Source: CAISIP01 sp965278985 (GTDB lineage: Bacteria; Pseudomonadota; Gammaproteobacteria; Burkholderiales; Burkholderiaceae_C). From it: 64,000 bases of DNA. The stretch spans positions 4,650,001 through 4,714,000 of the forward strand of contig OZ257131.1 of the NCBI GenBank assembly GCA_965278985.1, read 5' to 3'. The stretch's first letter is position 1. Each line of letters opens with the position of its first letter. The translations under genes were made by a program, and so were the position numbers. Below are positions 9,846-17,333 of this stretch, piece after piece. The notes beneath the pieces were generated by a model. It saw nothing but the letters and a program-made list of their open reading frames with translations, was not told the origin of the DNA and made no database searches.

Positions 9846-11039
9846 TCACCCCGCGCGCTGGCGCGCCACGTGCCGGCGCAGGAAGCCCAGGCACACCAGC
9901 ACCACCACCGCACCGCCTGCCATGTAGACGCCGGCGCCGCGCCAGGGCCACTGCAGCAGCGCCAGCGCGAGCAGCGGCGCGCCCACGAAGTTGCCCAGGT
10001 TGCCGAACTGCACCAAGCCACCGTTGACGAGGGCCACGTCGGCATCGCCGGGACGGAACAGCGCCGGAATCGAACCGATCGTGCCGGCCGGCAAGGTGCC
10101 CAGCAACACGAAGGCCAGCACCGCGAGGACCTGCGCCGCCAGACCAGGCGACGGCAGCGCCGCAAGACCTGCACCGGTCAGCAGCAAGCCCAGCGCCGAC
10201 ACCTGCACCAGCCGGTGGCCGGGAATGCCGCGCCCGAGCAGCCCCAGCGCCAGCACCGACCCCGCGAGCGCGGCGCAAGGCAGCCAGAAGGCGAGCTGCG
10301 CCCTGCCCTCGGCCGTGGTCGCCAGCAACGCCGGCAGGCTGCTGACCAGCGACACGAAGAGCAGCGTGTAGCCCAGGAACGTGGCCGGGATGCACAACAG
10401 CTTGCCCTGGCGCAGCAGGCGCCATTGCGACAGCGCCACGCTGCGCGCCGACAGGGCCGGTGCCGGGGCGCCCTGGGCGCCGTCCCTGGGCAGCAGGCGC
10501 AGGCACGCCATGCCCACGCCCAGCAATAACGCCGCATGCAGCAGCGGCAGCAGGCGCCAGTCGCCCAGCCGCAGCAACGGCGGCACCAGCAGTGCAGACA
10601 GGATGAAGGTGGAGGAGAAATACGCGCTCCACAACGCCATCACACGCGGCCGGTCCGCAGGCCCGCAGGCCCCCAGCATCAGCGTGGGAACCGCGACCAC
10701 GATCGCCATGTGGGCCAGGCCTTCGAGCACGCGTGCGGCCAGCAGCAGGCCATACGCATCCACCATGAGCGGCAACAGGCTGCCCGGGATGGCCAGCCCC
10801 AGCCCCCAGGCCAGCGTGCGGCGCAGCCCCACGGCCTGGCACAACGCGCCCGCGAAGGTACCGGCCACCGCACCCACGATGCCGATGGTCGACAGGAAGG
10901 CGGCCTGCTCCAGCGGTCCCATCGGGCTGCGCGCCACGAGCCCGGGCAGCAGGTACGGCACCTTCGCGTACTGGAAAGCCGCCAGTTGCCCCGCGAGGTA
11001 CAGCAGGCCGATCAGGCGCCAGGAGGTGGTGGGATGCAT
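9846..11039 (-). CDS. Major facilitator superfamily transporter (arabinose-efflux-like)
   Basis: A 397-residue inner-membrane protein with about 12 hydrophobic segments, the size expected of an MFS drug/sugar exporter. Visible features are an early charged loop after the second helix (AVGLRRTLAWGLGL), a central hydrophilic linker (about residues 195-215, RDGAQGAPAPALSARS) splitting two six-helix halves, and a short basic tail (RRHVARQRAG). The start is ATG at 11039. It converges on the haemagglutinin gene, with stop codons 10 bp apart and no clear terminator between them. It stands alone on its strand, so the substrate cannot be inferred. The family is clear from topology, but the subfamily is a guess. 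Confidence 0.8.
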   Translation of the reverse strand: MHPTTSWRLIGLLYLAGQLAAFQYAKVPYLLPGLVARSPMGPLEQAAFLSTIGIVGAVAGTFAGALCQAVGLRRTLAWGLGLAIPGSLLPLMVDAYGLLLAARVLEGLAHMAIVVAVPTLMLGACGPADRPRVMALWSAYFSSTFILSALLVPPLLRLGDWRLLPLLHAALLLGVGMACLRLLPRDGAQGAPAPALSARSVALSQWRLLRQGKLLCIPATFLGYTLLFVSLVSSLPALLATTAEGRAQLAFWLPCAALAGSVLALGLLGRGIPGHRLVQVSALGLLLTGAGLAALPSPGLAAQVLAVLAFVLLGTLPAGTIGSIPALFRPGDADVALVNGGLVQFGNLGNFVGAPLLALALLQWPWRGAGVYMAGGAVVVLVCLGFLRRHVARQRAG

Positions 11040-11137
11040 GGAAGAAATGCGCGTCGGGCGTTGCGGGGGGGGGCCGCTGCGGGGCGCCTGACGGTAGCAC
11101 AGGGCAAGGCGTTATCCTGCACCCCCACGGAGGCCCC

Positions 11138-12277
11138 ATGCGCATATTCGAGATCGTCGGCAACACCGTGCGCGAGGTCACGCAGTACCCGCTGCAGCTG
11201 CCCGAAGGCGGCATGGTGTGGATCGCCTGCAGCCGCGAGGAATTCTCCACGCAGATCGCCACGCTGCAGGCCACGCTGCTGCGCCTGAGCGGCCTGCAGC
11301 TCGTGGACCTGCACATCAGCGACCTGCTGAACCAGCAGCTGCCCTCGCGTTACGACTACACGGCGCAGTACGACCTGATGGTGTTCCGCCGGCTCGCTGC
11401 GGCCCATGGCAACGGCAACGGCACTGGCAACGGCAACGGCAATGGCAATGGCACGGGCAGCGGCAACGCGGAGCAGGTGAGCGAGGCCCGCCGGCGCTCG
11501 GGCCCGCCGATCCTGCGGCGCATCGACACCAACCCCGTGGGCTTCGCCATATTCGAGCGGCTGCTGCTGACCGTGCACCCCAACGACTGCCAGGTGCGCG
11601 AGGCCTACGCGTCGCGGCTGATGGCGGCCGCCGCCGACCCCGGCCCGGGCAACCGCGTGCCCACCAGCGCGGCCGACCTGATGCTGCGCATCGTGAGCCT
11701 GGCCGTGGACGGCTACCTGGACCTGCGCCGCGAAATGTCGCGCCAGCTCGAACACTGGCAGGAGGAGCTGCTCGCACCCGGCACCCGTTTCACGAACTGG
11801 AGCGCCCTGCTGCAGGCCCGCCTCGCGCTGCACGCGCTCGACGACATCAGCGAAGACCAGCGCACAGCCCTGCAGGACTGGATCGCCGCACTGGAGGACT
11901 GGCCTGCGGCCGCCACACCGGCCGCGCAGCGCGAGCATGACCTGCTCAAGGTGCGCAGCCGCGACGTGCTGGAGCACATCGAACGCGTGGTGCGCCACGT
12001 GCGCCGGCTGGAGCAGAACACCGAGACCACGCTGCAGATGCACTTCAACGCGCAGGGCCACCGCACCAACGAGATCATGCGCACGCTGACCGTGCTCACC
12101 GCCATCTTCCTGCCGCTGAACCTGATCACCGGCTTCTTCGGGATGAACTTCGACTTCCTCCCCCTGGTGCACCGCCAGGCGGGGATCTGGTGGGCCTTGG
12201 GCATCATGACGGCCGTGGGGCTGGGGTTCGTGGGGGTGTTCTGGCGCAAGCGGTACCTGGCGCGCACGTCCCAGTAA
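11138..12277 (+). CDS. CorA-family divalent metal ion transporter
   Basis: CorA proteins are pentameric Mg2+/Co2+/Ni2+ channels or, in the ZntB branch, zinc transporters. This 379-residue protein has the soluble N-terminal domain, a long helical region (about 190-320) and two C-terminal membrane helices. The signature GFFGMNF (GMN motif, about residue 331-337) is followed by the loop DFLPLVHRQAGI and the last helix, ending in basic residues. The start ATG at 11138 gives MRIFEIVGNTVREVTQYP. An unusual Gly-Asn low-complexity insert lies at about residues 91-110 of the cytosolic domain. It is monocistronic, divergent from the MFS gene about 100 bp away. The family is secure; which metal is carried is not. 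Confidence 0.88.
   Translation: MRIFEIVGNTVREVTQYPLQLPEGGMVWIACSREEFSTQIATLQATLLRLSGLQLVDLHISDLLNQQLPSRYDYTAQYDLMVFRRLAAAHGNGNGTGNGNGNGNGTGSGNAEQVSEARRRSGPPILRRIDTNPVGFAIFERLLLTVHPNDCQVREAYASRLMAAAADPGPGNRVPTSAADLMLRIVSLAVDGYLDLRREMSRQLEHWQEELLAPGTRFTNWSALLQARLALHALDDISEDQRTALQDWIAALEDWPAAATPAAQREHDLLKVRSRDVLEHIERVVRHVRRLEQNTETTLQMHFNAQGHRTNEIMRTLTVLTAIFLPLNLITGFFGMNFDFLPLVHRQAGIWWALGIMTAVGLGFVGVFWRKRYLARTSQ
11408..11467 (+). repeat. Hexanucleotide GGCAAY array inside the corA-like gene
   Basis: Ten consecutive hexamers of the form GGC-ANY (mostly GGCAAC or GGCAAT) encode a run of alternating Gly and Asn/Thr/Ser in the cytosolic domain. Because the unit is 6 bp, slippage would change protein length without shifting the frame. 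Confidence 0.85.
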
Positions 12278-12577
12278 GTTGTCAGCAGACGATGGGCCAG
12301 GGGCATGCCGCAGAATCTTCGGCTCGGCCCGCTGCCCCTCGGCCCCACGGAAGGGTCCGAGCCACCCCCTGCGCGACGACATCCAGTAGACGCTCTGGGC
12401 CGCGGTGCATCCGCCTCCCACCGATGCTGTGGCGCCGACCCGGAATCTCCAATCCGCTGGGGCCGGGCGTGCAGGGGCGCCATACCCCCGCACATGCAAA
12501 CATTCTTTCAAAAACTCGCATCAAATTAAAGAAAGCTTTAGCATCCTGCCCGACTGATTCAAATCGGCTTTCACGCG
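12278..12577. other. Intergenic region between corA-like and fic genes, with an AT-rich upstream element
   Basis: This 300-bp stretch holds no convincing gene. Most is GC-rich. The last part (about 12500-12545) is sharply AT-rich, with ATTAAAGAAAGCTTTA, and is the likeliest site of the fic promoter, though no clean -35/-10 pair could be assigned. Confidence 0.5.
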
Positions 12578-13729
12578 ATGCGCACCACAGGCACCTACGC
12601 CACGAGCACCACGCTCGGTGAATCGGTGCGTGCGTTCGTGCCGCACCCGTTGCCTCCGGCCGATCCGGTGCTGGCGCCGGCCGCCTACGGCACCGCCACC
12701 GGCCGTGCCGAACTGGCACTGGCCCGGCTCTCCGGCGTGGCGGGCCTGGTGCCGTCGGTCGACTGGCTGCTGTACAGCGCCATCCGCAAGGAGGCGCTGC
12801 TGACCTCGCAGATCGAGGGCACGCAGGCCACGCTCACGGACCTGTTCGATGACGAGGCCGGCTTGGCCATTGCCAACACCGACGATGTGGAAGAGGTCAG
12901 CAACTACCTGCGCGCCTTCCGCCTGGTGCGCGACAACCTGCGCAGCCCGACGGGCCTGCCGCTGTCCGTGCGGCTGCTGTGCGACGCACACCGCCTGCTG
13001 TTGGATGGTGCGCGGGGCGCGGGCAAGCAGCCCGGCGAACTGCGGCGTTCGCAGAACTGGATCGGCGGTGCACGGCCGGGCCGGGCCGTGTTCGTGCCGC
13101 CGCCGCCAGACCAGGTGCCGGCCCTGCTGGCGGACCTGGAACGCTTTATCCATGACCCAGCGCCGACGCTGCCCCCCCTGGTGCGGATCGCGCTGGTGCA
13201 TGTGCAGTTCGAGACCATCCACCCCTTCCTGGATGGCAATGGCCGTATCGGCCGCCTGCTGATCGCCGCCTTGCTGGAGCAATGGGGGCTGATGCCCGAG
13301 CCCTTGGTCTACCTCAGCAGCTACCTGAAGCAGCACCAGGGCGAGTACTACCGGCGCCTGTCGGCCGTGCGCACCGACGGCGACTGGGAGGGCTGGGTCG
13401 GCTTCTTCCTCGACGGCGTGGAGGCCGCAGCCAGCGAGGCCGAGCGTGGCATCGTGGCCGTCGCGAGCCTGATCAACGCCGACCGCCGTCGCCTGCTGGC
13501 CGCGCCGCGCGTGGGGGCGGTCGCGTTGCGGCTGTTCGAGCAACTGCCGCTGATGCCGCGCTTCACCATCGAGCAAGTGCGCCAGAAACTGGACACGACG
13601 TTCCCCACAGCCACCGCGGCGGTGAAACTGCTAGAGGAATTGGGCATCGTGGCCGAGCTCACGGGACAGAAGAAGAACCGCAGCTTCAGTTATGCGGCGT
13701 ACGTCGAATTGCTGGCAGGAGACACATGA
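12578..13729 (+). CDS. Fic-family protein (AMP-transferase) with N-terminal inhibitory motif
   Basis: Fic enzymes transfer AMP from ATP (less often other groups) to hydroxyl side chains of target proteins. The 383-residue protein has the complete core motif HPFLDGNGRIGR (catalytic His at residue 215). It also has an N-terminal TSQIEG (residues 76-81) matching the (S/T)xxxE(G/N) inhibitory helix, so it is a class II, intramolecularly inhibited Fic protein. An N-terminal Fic_N-type segment precedes, and a C-terminal winged-helix-like region (about 310-383, FTIEQVRQKLDTTFPTATAA) follows. No toxin-antitoxin partner is visible on either side. It is likely cytosolic and a regulatory or stress modifier; the target is unknown. 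Confidence 0.92.
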   Translation: MRTTGTYATSTTLGESVRAFVPHPLPPADPVLAPAAYGTATGRAELALARLSGVAGLVPSVDWLLYSAIRKEALLTSQIEGTQATLTDLFDDEAGLAIANTDDVEEVSNYLRAFRLVRDNLRSPTGLPLSVRLLCDAHRLLLDGARGAGKQPGELRRSQNWIGGARPGRAVFVPPPPDQVPALLADLERFIHDPAPTLPPLVRIALVHVQFETIHPFLDGNGRIGRLLIAALLEQWGLMPEPLVYLSSYLKQHQGEYYRRLSAVRTDGDWEGWVGFFLDGVEAAASEAERGIVAVASLINADRRRLLAAPRVGAVALRLFEQLPLMPRFTIEQVRQKLDTTFPTATAAVKLLEELGIVAELTGQKKNRSFSYAAYVELLAGDT

Positions 13730-13981
13730 CCGAGGGCCATCGCGAACGGGAATGTCCAGGCTGACTGACGGGCCGACGCGGACTTACTGCTGACCGCCAA
13801 CCGCCAGTTCCACCGCCTGCCGGCGGGTCGCGTGCCCAGGCACTCCCAGAAGGACGCCGAGACCCACGGCGACTTCTTGCGGCTGCCAGGCTGGGCCGCG
13901 CCTGCACGCAACGCGTGGCTGGCCGAGACGCAGTTCTGCATCACCGGGCCGCCTGGGCCTGACCGCTCCGTGGTCAGAGGC
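13730..13981. other. Intergenic, possible decayed coding remnant
   Basis: About 250 bp between convergent genes. One plus frame (about 13785-13960) stays open and protein-like (TANRQFHRLPAGRV, GDFLRLPGWAAPARN) but has no start, RBS or recognised family. A small hairpin (CTGACC, 7-nt loop, GGTCAG, 13959-13977) sits just past the GST stop codon and may help end that transcript. It has no T-tract. Confidence 0.3.
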
Positions 13982-14635
13982 TCAGACGAACGGCTGCGCC
14001 AGCTTCTCGGCCGCGAACACGCGCTGCACCGACGGCCGCTCCAGCACGCGGCGCAGGTACAGGCCCAGGTGCGTGCGGTCGCGGGCCGGGGCGACGTGTT
14101 GGAAATTGCGCGTCCAGCGGCACAGCGTGAGGCAGTAGGCGTCCAGCAGCGAGAAGTCCGCGCCCAGGAACCACGGGCCGCCATGGCGCGCGAGTTCGGC
14201 GTCCACCTGCTCCAGCAGCGCACCCACGCGCTGCTCGGCGTGTCGCTGGAGTTCCGTCGCACCGGCCGCGTTGCCGGCATCCATCCAACGGTGCGGATAG
14301 AAATACAGCAGCAGCGTGGGCTGCAGCGTGTTGGTCATCCACATCAGCCACTTGTAGGTGTGGGCGCGCGCGATGGTGCCCACCGGCGGCACGAGCCGCG
14401 CGCCGGGGGCGCTGTCGGCCAGGTGCAGGCAGATGGCAGCCGCTTCGTAGAGCACCAGGTCGCCCTCCACCAGCACGGGGATCAGGCCGTTGGGGTTCAT
14501 GCGCAGGTAGTCGGGGGACTTGTGGCCGTCGTTGTCGCGGTCCACGGGGACCAGCTCGAAGGGGGCGCCGATCTCCTCCAGGAGGATGTAGGGCGCCATC
14601 GCGGCGGTGCTGGGGGCATGGTGCAGTTGGCGCAT
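13982..14635 (-). CDS. Glutathione S-transferase family protein
   Basis: GSTs conjugate or reduce substrates with glutathione in the cytosol. I place the start at ATG 14635 (MRQLHHAPSTAAMAPYILLEEIG), giving 217 residues, the usual GST length. The longer frame to 14689 adds an atypical proline/serine leader. The N-terminal thioredoxin-like domain shows the cis-proline region NPNGLIPVLV and the gamma-glutamyl-binding Glu in LYEAAAICLHLAD. The helical C-domain has the conserved FLGADFSLLDAYC segment. It lies 25 bp downstream of the amidohydrolase gene and is probably the last gene of a three-gene operon with dienelactone hydrolase. Substrate unknown. Confidence 0.88.
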   Translation of the reverse strand: MRQLHHAPSTAAMAPYILLEEIGAPFELVPVDRDNDGHKSPDYLRMNPNGLIPVLVEGDLVLYEAAAICLHLADSAPGARLVPPVGTIARAHTYKWLMWMTNTLQPTLLLYFYPHRWMDAGNAAGATELQRHAEQRVGALLEQVDAELARHGGPWFLGADFSLLDAYCLTLCRWTRNFQHVAPARDRTHLGLYLRRVLERPSVQRVFAAEKLAQPFV

Positions 14636-14660
14636 GGATGTCTCTCGCAAAGGATTGTTT

Positions 14661-15557
14661 TCAGGGCAGGCTGAAGAGGGCGGCGGCATTGCCCCAGGCG
14701 ATGCGCTGCGCCACGTCCGGTGGCAGGCCGCCCAGCCAGCGGCGGGCCTGCTGCATCAGGTTGTCGTAGTCGGCCCAGCGGGCATTGATCCAGGTGTCCG
14801 AGCCGACCATGAAGCGGCCAGGGTATTTGAGCAGCAAGGCGCGCCATTCGGGGCACAGGGCGCCGCCCTCACACACCAGGCCGGGACGGTAGGAGAGCTC
14901 GCCCATCAGGCGGGGATACCGCGCCAGCAGCGCGTCCACGCGTTCCACCGGCGGGCCGCCGATGCCGGTGTGGGCCCAGACCAGGCGCAGGTCGCGGCCA
15001 CCATCGGGTGCATGTGCCATCAGCAGGTCGATGGCCACGTCGTCCACATGGGCCAGCACGGCCAGCTGGCGCTGGGCGGCGAGCTGCATGAGCTGCTTCG
15101 CCACGGGGCCGTTGGCGTTGGCGCTGTCGTAGAGGTGGAATTCGCCGATGCCCTTGAAGGGGCCGGAGGCCGTGCCCCGGGCCAGCTCGTCCTGCACCAT
15201 GCGGTAGATGCTGGGGTCGCGGAACCAGTTCGTGTAGTCGGCGCGGTTACGGTACAAGCGCACGAAGGGCACCACGGCCACGGCCTGCGGCGCTCCACGT
15301 GCCTGCTCGGTGGCCAGGGCCTTGGTGCCGTCGTTGGGCCGCGAGTTGGCGACGATGGCCCGCACGCCGTTGCGTTGGAAACGCGCCAGCACCTCGGCCA
15401 TCGGATAGGGGCCGCTCTCGCCGTTCCAGGCCTCTTCGTTGTAGTGCAGGTGCGTGTCGAACAAGGGGCCCGTGTAATCGGCGGCCCGCAGCGGCAGGGA
15501 CAGTGCGAGCAACAGGCCGGCTGCTGCGCCCGCAACGAACCTGCCAATGCGCAGCAT
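14661..15557 (-). CDS. Exported amidohydrolase-family metal-dependent hydrolase
   Basis: A 298-residue protein starting MLRIGRFVAGAAAGLLLALSLPLRAADY, a Sec signal peptide with a likely AxA-type cleavage, so the enzyme should act in the periplasm. The mature part begins with the TIM-barrel metal motif DTHLHYN, has further histidines in VLAHVDDV and VWAHTGIGG, and ends with the catalytic-Asp segment MVGSDTWIN, matching amidohydrolase-2-type proteins. The start codon shares its A with the dienelactone hydrolase stop codon (TGATG), so the two are translationally coupled. The reaction and substrate are not evident. The longer frame extending to 16376 is a shadow of the upstream gene. Confidence 0.82.
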   Translation of the reverse strand: MLRIGRFVAGAAAGLLLALSLPLRAADYTGPLFDTHLHYNEEAWNGESGPYPMAEVLARFQRNGVRAIVANSRPNDGTKALATEQARGAPQAVAVVPFVRLYRNRADYTNWFRDPSIYRMVQDELARGTASGPFKGIGEFHLYDSANANGPVAKQLMQLAAQRQLAVLAHVDDVAIDLLMAHAPDGGRDLRLVWAHTGIGGPPVERVDALLARYPRLMGELSYRPGLVCEGGALCPEWRALLLKYPGRFMVGSDTWINARWADYDNLMQQARRWLGGLPPDVAQRIAWGNAAALFSLP

Positions 15558-16246
15558 CAGGCCAGGTGCTTGGCGAAGAAGGCCAGCGTGCGCTCGCGCG
15601 CCAGCGTGGCGGCGGGCGCATCGTAGGACCCGCGCTGGTCGCAGTTGAAGCCGTGGTCGGCCTCGTAGATGTGCACTTCCACTTCGGGATGCGCCTTTTT
15701 GAAGGCCTCCACGGATTCCAGCGAAATGTAGTGGTCCTTGGCGCCGAAGTGGGCCATCACGGGCACCTTGGGCTTGCGCGCGATCTCCACGGGTGTGGTG
15801 GAGCCACCGCCGTAGTACGGCGCCGCGGCGCTGATGCCATCCAGCGTGCACGCTGCGCGCCAGGTCAGCAAGCCGCCCCAGCAATACCCCACGACACCCA
15901 CCTTGCCTCCCGAGGTTTGCGCGGCGTAGGCGATGGCGGCCTGGATGTCGGGCATCACGCCCGGCGCAGGCAGGCCTTCCACGGCCGCCTTCAGCGCACT
16001 GCCGGACTGCATGTCTTCGCCGGTGTAGCCCAGCTCCACGCCCTGCTGCACGCGGTGGAAGGTGGCGGGTGCCACGGCCAGGTAACCCTGCGCGGCATAA
16101 CCATCCGCCACGGAGCGGATATGGCTGTTGACGCCGAAGATTTCCTGCAGCACCACGACGGCGCCCTTGGGCTTGCCGGCTGGTTTGGCCACATATGCGG
16201 GGAACTGGAAGCCGTCGGCGGAGGTGAGCTGGAGGGTTTCGGACAC
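15557..16246 (-). CDS. Dienelactone hydrolase family protein
   Basis: An alpha/beta-hydrolase of 229 residues. The classic family member opens dienelactones to maleylacetate in chlorocatechol or catechol breakdown. I choose GTG at 16246 because AGGAG lies 8 nt upstream and the product begins MSETLQLTSADGFQFPAYVAKPAG; the ATG at 16318 adds an unlikely leader. The Cys-Asp-His triad is visible: C122 in GYCWGG, D171 in FGAKDHYIS and H198 in YEADHGFN. Glu35 in LQEIFGVN, which holds the cysteine in DLH, is also present. First gene of the operon with the amidohydrolase and GST genes. No ring-cleavage genes are nearby, so the natural substrate is open. Confidence 0.92.
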   Translation of the reverse strand: MSETLQLTSADGFQFPAYVAKPAGKPKGAVVVLQEIFGVNSHIRSVADGYAAQGYLAVAPATFHRVQQGVELGYTGEDMQSGSALKAAVEGLPAPGVMPDIQAAIAYAAQTSGGKVGVVGYCWGGLLTWRAACTLDGISAAAPYYGGGSTTPVEIARKPKVPVMAHFGAKDHYISLESVEAFKKAHPEVEVHIYEADHGFNCDQRGSYDAPAATLARERTLAFFAKHLA

Positions 16247-16444
16247 GGGAGGATCTCCTGGGGTGGTGAAGCATGGCGGCGCACACCGGCCACGCAAAGC
16301 CTGAGGGGCAGCGCGCACGGGATGCGCTGCGGCGAGCCGTGCATATTACGTCGCCCTCTGCGCGGGCACCATCCACGCGGGATTCATGGTGCCCTGGTGT
16401 ATCGTGCGCTGCGCAGTTCCAACCCGGCCATCAAAGGACCCTCC

Positions 16445-17191
16445 ATGCATCCAGTCGCGCTCGTCACCGGCGGCTCACGCGGCATCGGCGCCGCCACCGC
16501 CCTGCAGGCGGCCCGCAAGGGGTATGCGGTGGCCGTCAACTACCGCAGCGACGCCGCAGCCGCCCAGGCCGTGGTGGCCCAGATCCAGGCAGGTGGCGGC
16601 CGCGCCATCGCGGTGCAGGGCGACGTGGCGCAGGAAGAGCAGGTGCTGCAGATGTTCCAGCAGGTCGATGCAGAGTTGGGCCGGTTGCAGGTGCTGGTGA
16701 ACAACGCGGGCGTGGTGGACGTGGCCTGCCGCGTCGAAGCGATGACGGTGCAACGGCTGCGCCGCATGTTCGACACCAACGTACTGGGCAGCATCGTCTG
16801 TGCGCGCGAGGCCGTGCGGCGGATGGGCACAAGCCACGGCGGCGAGGGCGGCGTGATCGTCAACCTCTCCAGCGTGGCGGCCAGCCTGGGCAGCCCGGGC
16901 CAATACGTGGACTACGCCGCCTCCAAAGGCGCCATCGACACCTTCACGACCGGGCTGGCGCTGGAGGTGGCAAGCGTTGGCATCCGCGTCGTGGGCGTGC
17001 GCCCGGGCGTGATCGACACCGACATCCATGCCTCGGGCGGCCAGCCCGACCGCGCCCAGCGGCTGGCGGCACAGTTGCCCATGCAACGCCCCGGCAGTGC
17101 GGAGGAAGTGGCCAACGCCATCGTGTGGCTGATGGGGCCCGAGGCGAGTTACGTAACGGGCACGACGCTGGACGTGTCGGGCGGACGCTGA
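16445..17191 (+). CDS. Short-chain dehydrogenase/reductase, glucose-dehydrogenase/FabG-like
   Basis: A 248-residue classical SDR. The start ATG 16445 follows AAAGGA. Dinucleotide motif TGGSRGIG (8-15), NNAG (about 86-89), catalytic Ser142/143 in NLSSVAAS, Tyr157 and Lys161 in YVDYAASKGA, and the C-terminal SYVTGTTLDVSGGR are all intact. NYRSDAAAA after beta-2 suggests NADP(H) preference. It is divergent from the dienelactone hydrolase gene across about 200 bp and has no co-directional partner in the core-GC region. Substrate is not deducible. Confidence 0.88.
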   Translation: MHPVALVTGGSRGIGAATALQAARKGYAVAVNYRSDAAAAQAVVAQIQAGGGRAIAVQGDVAQEEQVLQMFQQVDAELGRLQVLVNNAGVVDVACRVEAMTVQRLRRMFDTNVLGSIVCAREAVRRMGTSHGGEGGVIVNLSSVAASLGSPGQYVDYAASKGAIDTFTTGLALEVASVGIRVVGVRPGVIDTDIHASGGQPDRAQRLAAQLPMQRPGSAEEVANAIVWLMGPEASYVTGTTLDVSGGR

Positions 17192-17209
17192 ATGGACACG
17201 CGCGAAGTC

Positions 17210-17237
17210 TTGACACCACAGACCGCGAGACTACGCT
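17210..17237 (+). promoter_or_regulatory. Possible sigma-70 promoter for the glycosyltransferase island
   Basis: TTGACA (17210-17215), a perfect -35, is followed after 16 bp by TACGCT (17232-17237), a weak -10, about 95 bp before the first island gene. The near-repeat GCGAAGTC-x-TGA occurs twice around it (about 17202 and 17281). Confidence 0.4.
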
Positions 17238-17333
17238 CTAATTCCTGCATGATCATCTACCGACAACACGCGTCACCACGCGAAGTCGTGAAGCTGCCCC
17301 TTAGTCGCTGGCCATGATATTCCAAGCCTCGCC

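Noticed and set aside
1415..10174. A 2919-codon open frame on the minus strand opposite the haemagglutinin gene
   Set aside because: It is an antisense shadow of a GC-biased, repeat-rich coding sequence. Its product is low-complexity Arg/Gly/Ala/His without domains, it has no credible start, and it runs through the MFS gene frame.
13785..13960. Possible small gene between fic and the GST gene
   Set aside because: No start codon with a ribosome site, no recognisable domain, and the frame is short; recorded only as a possible remnant.
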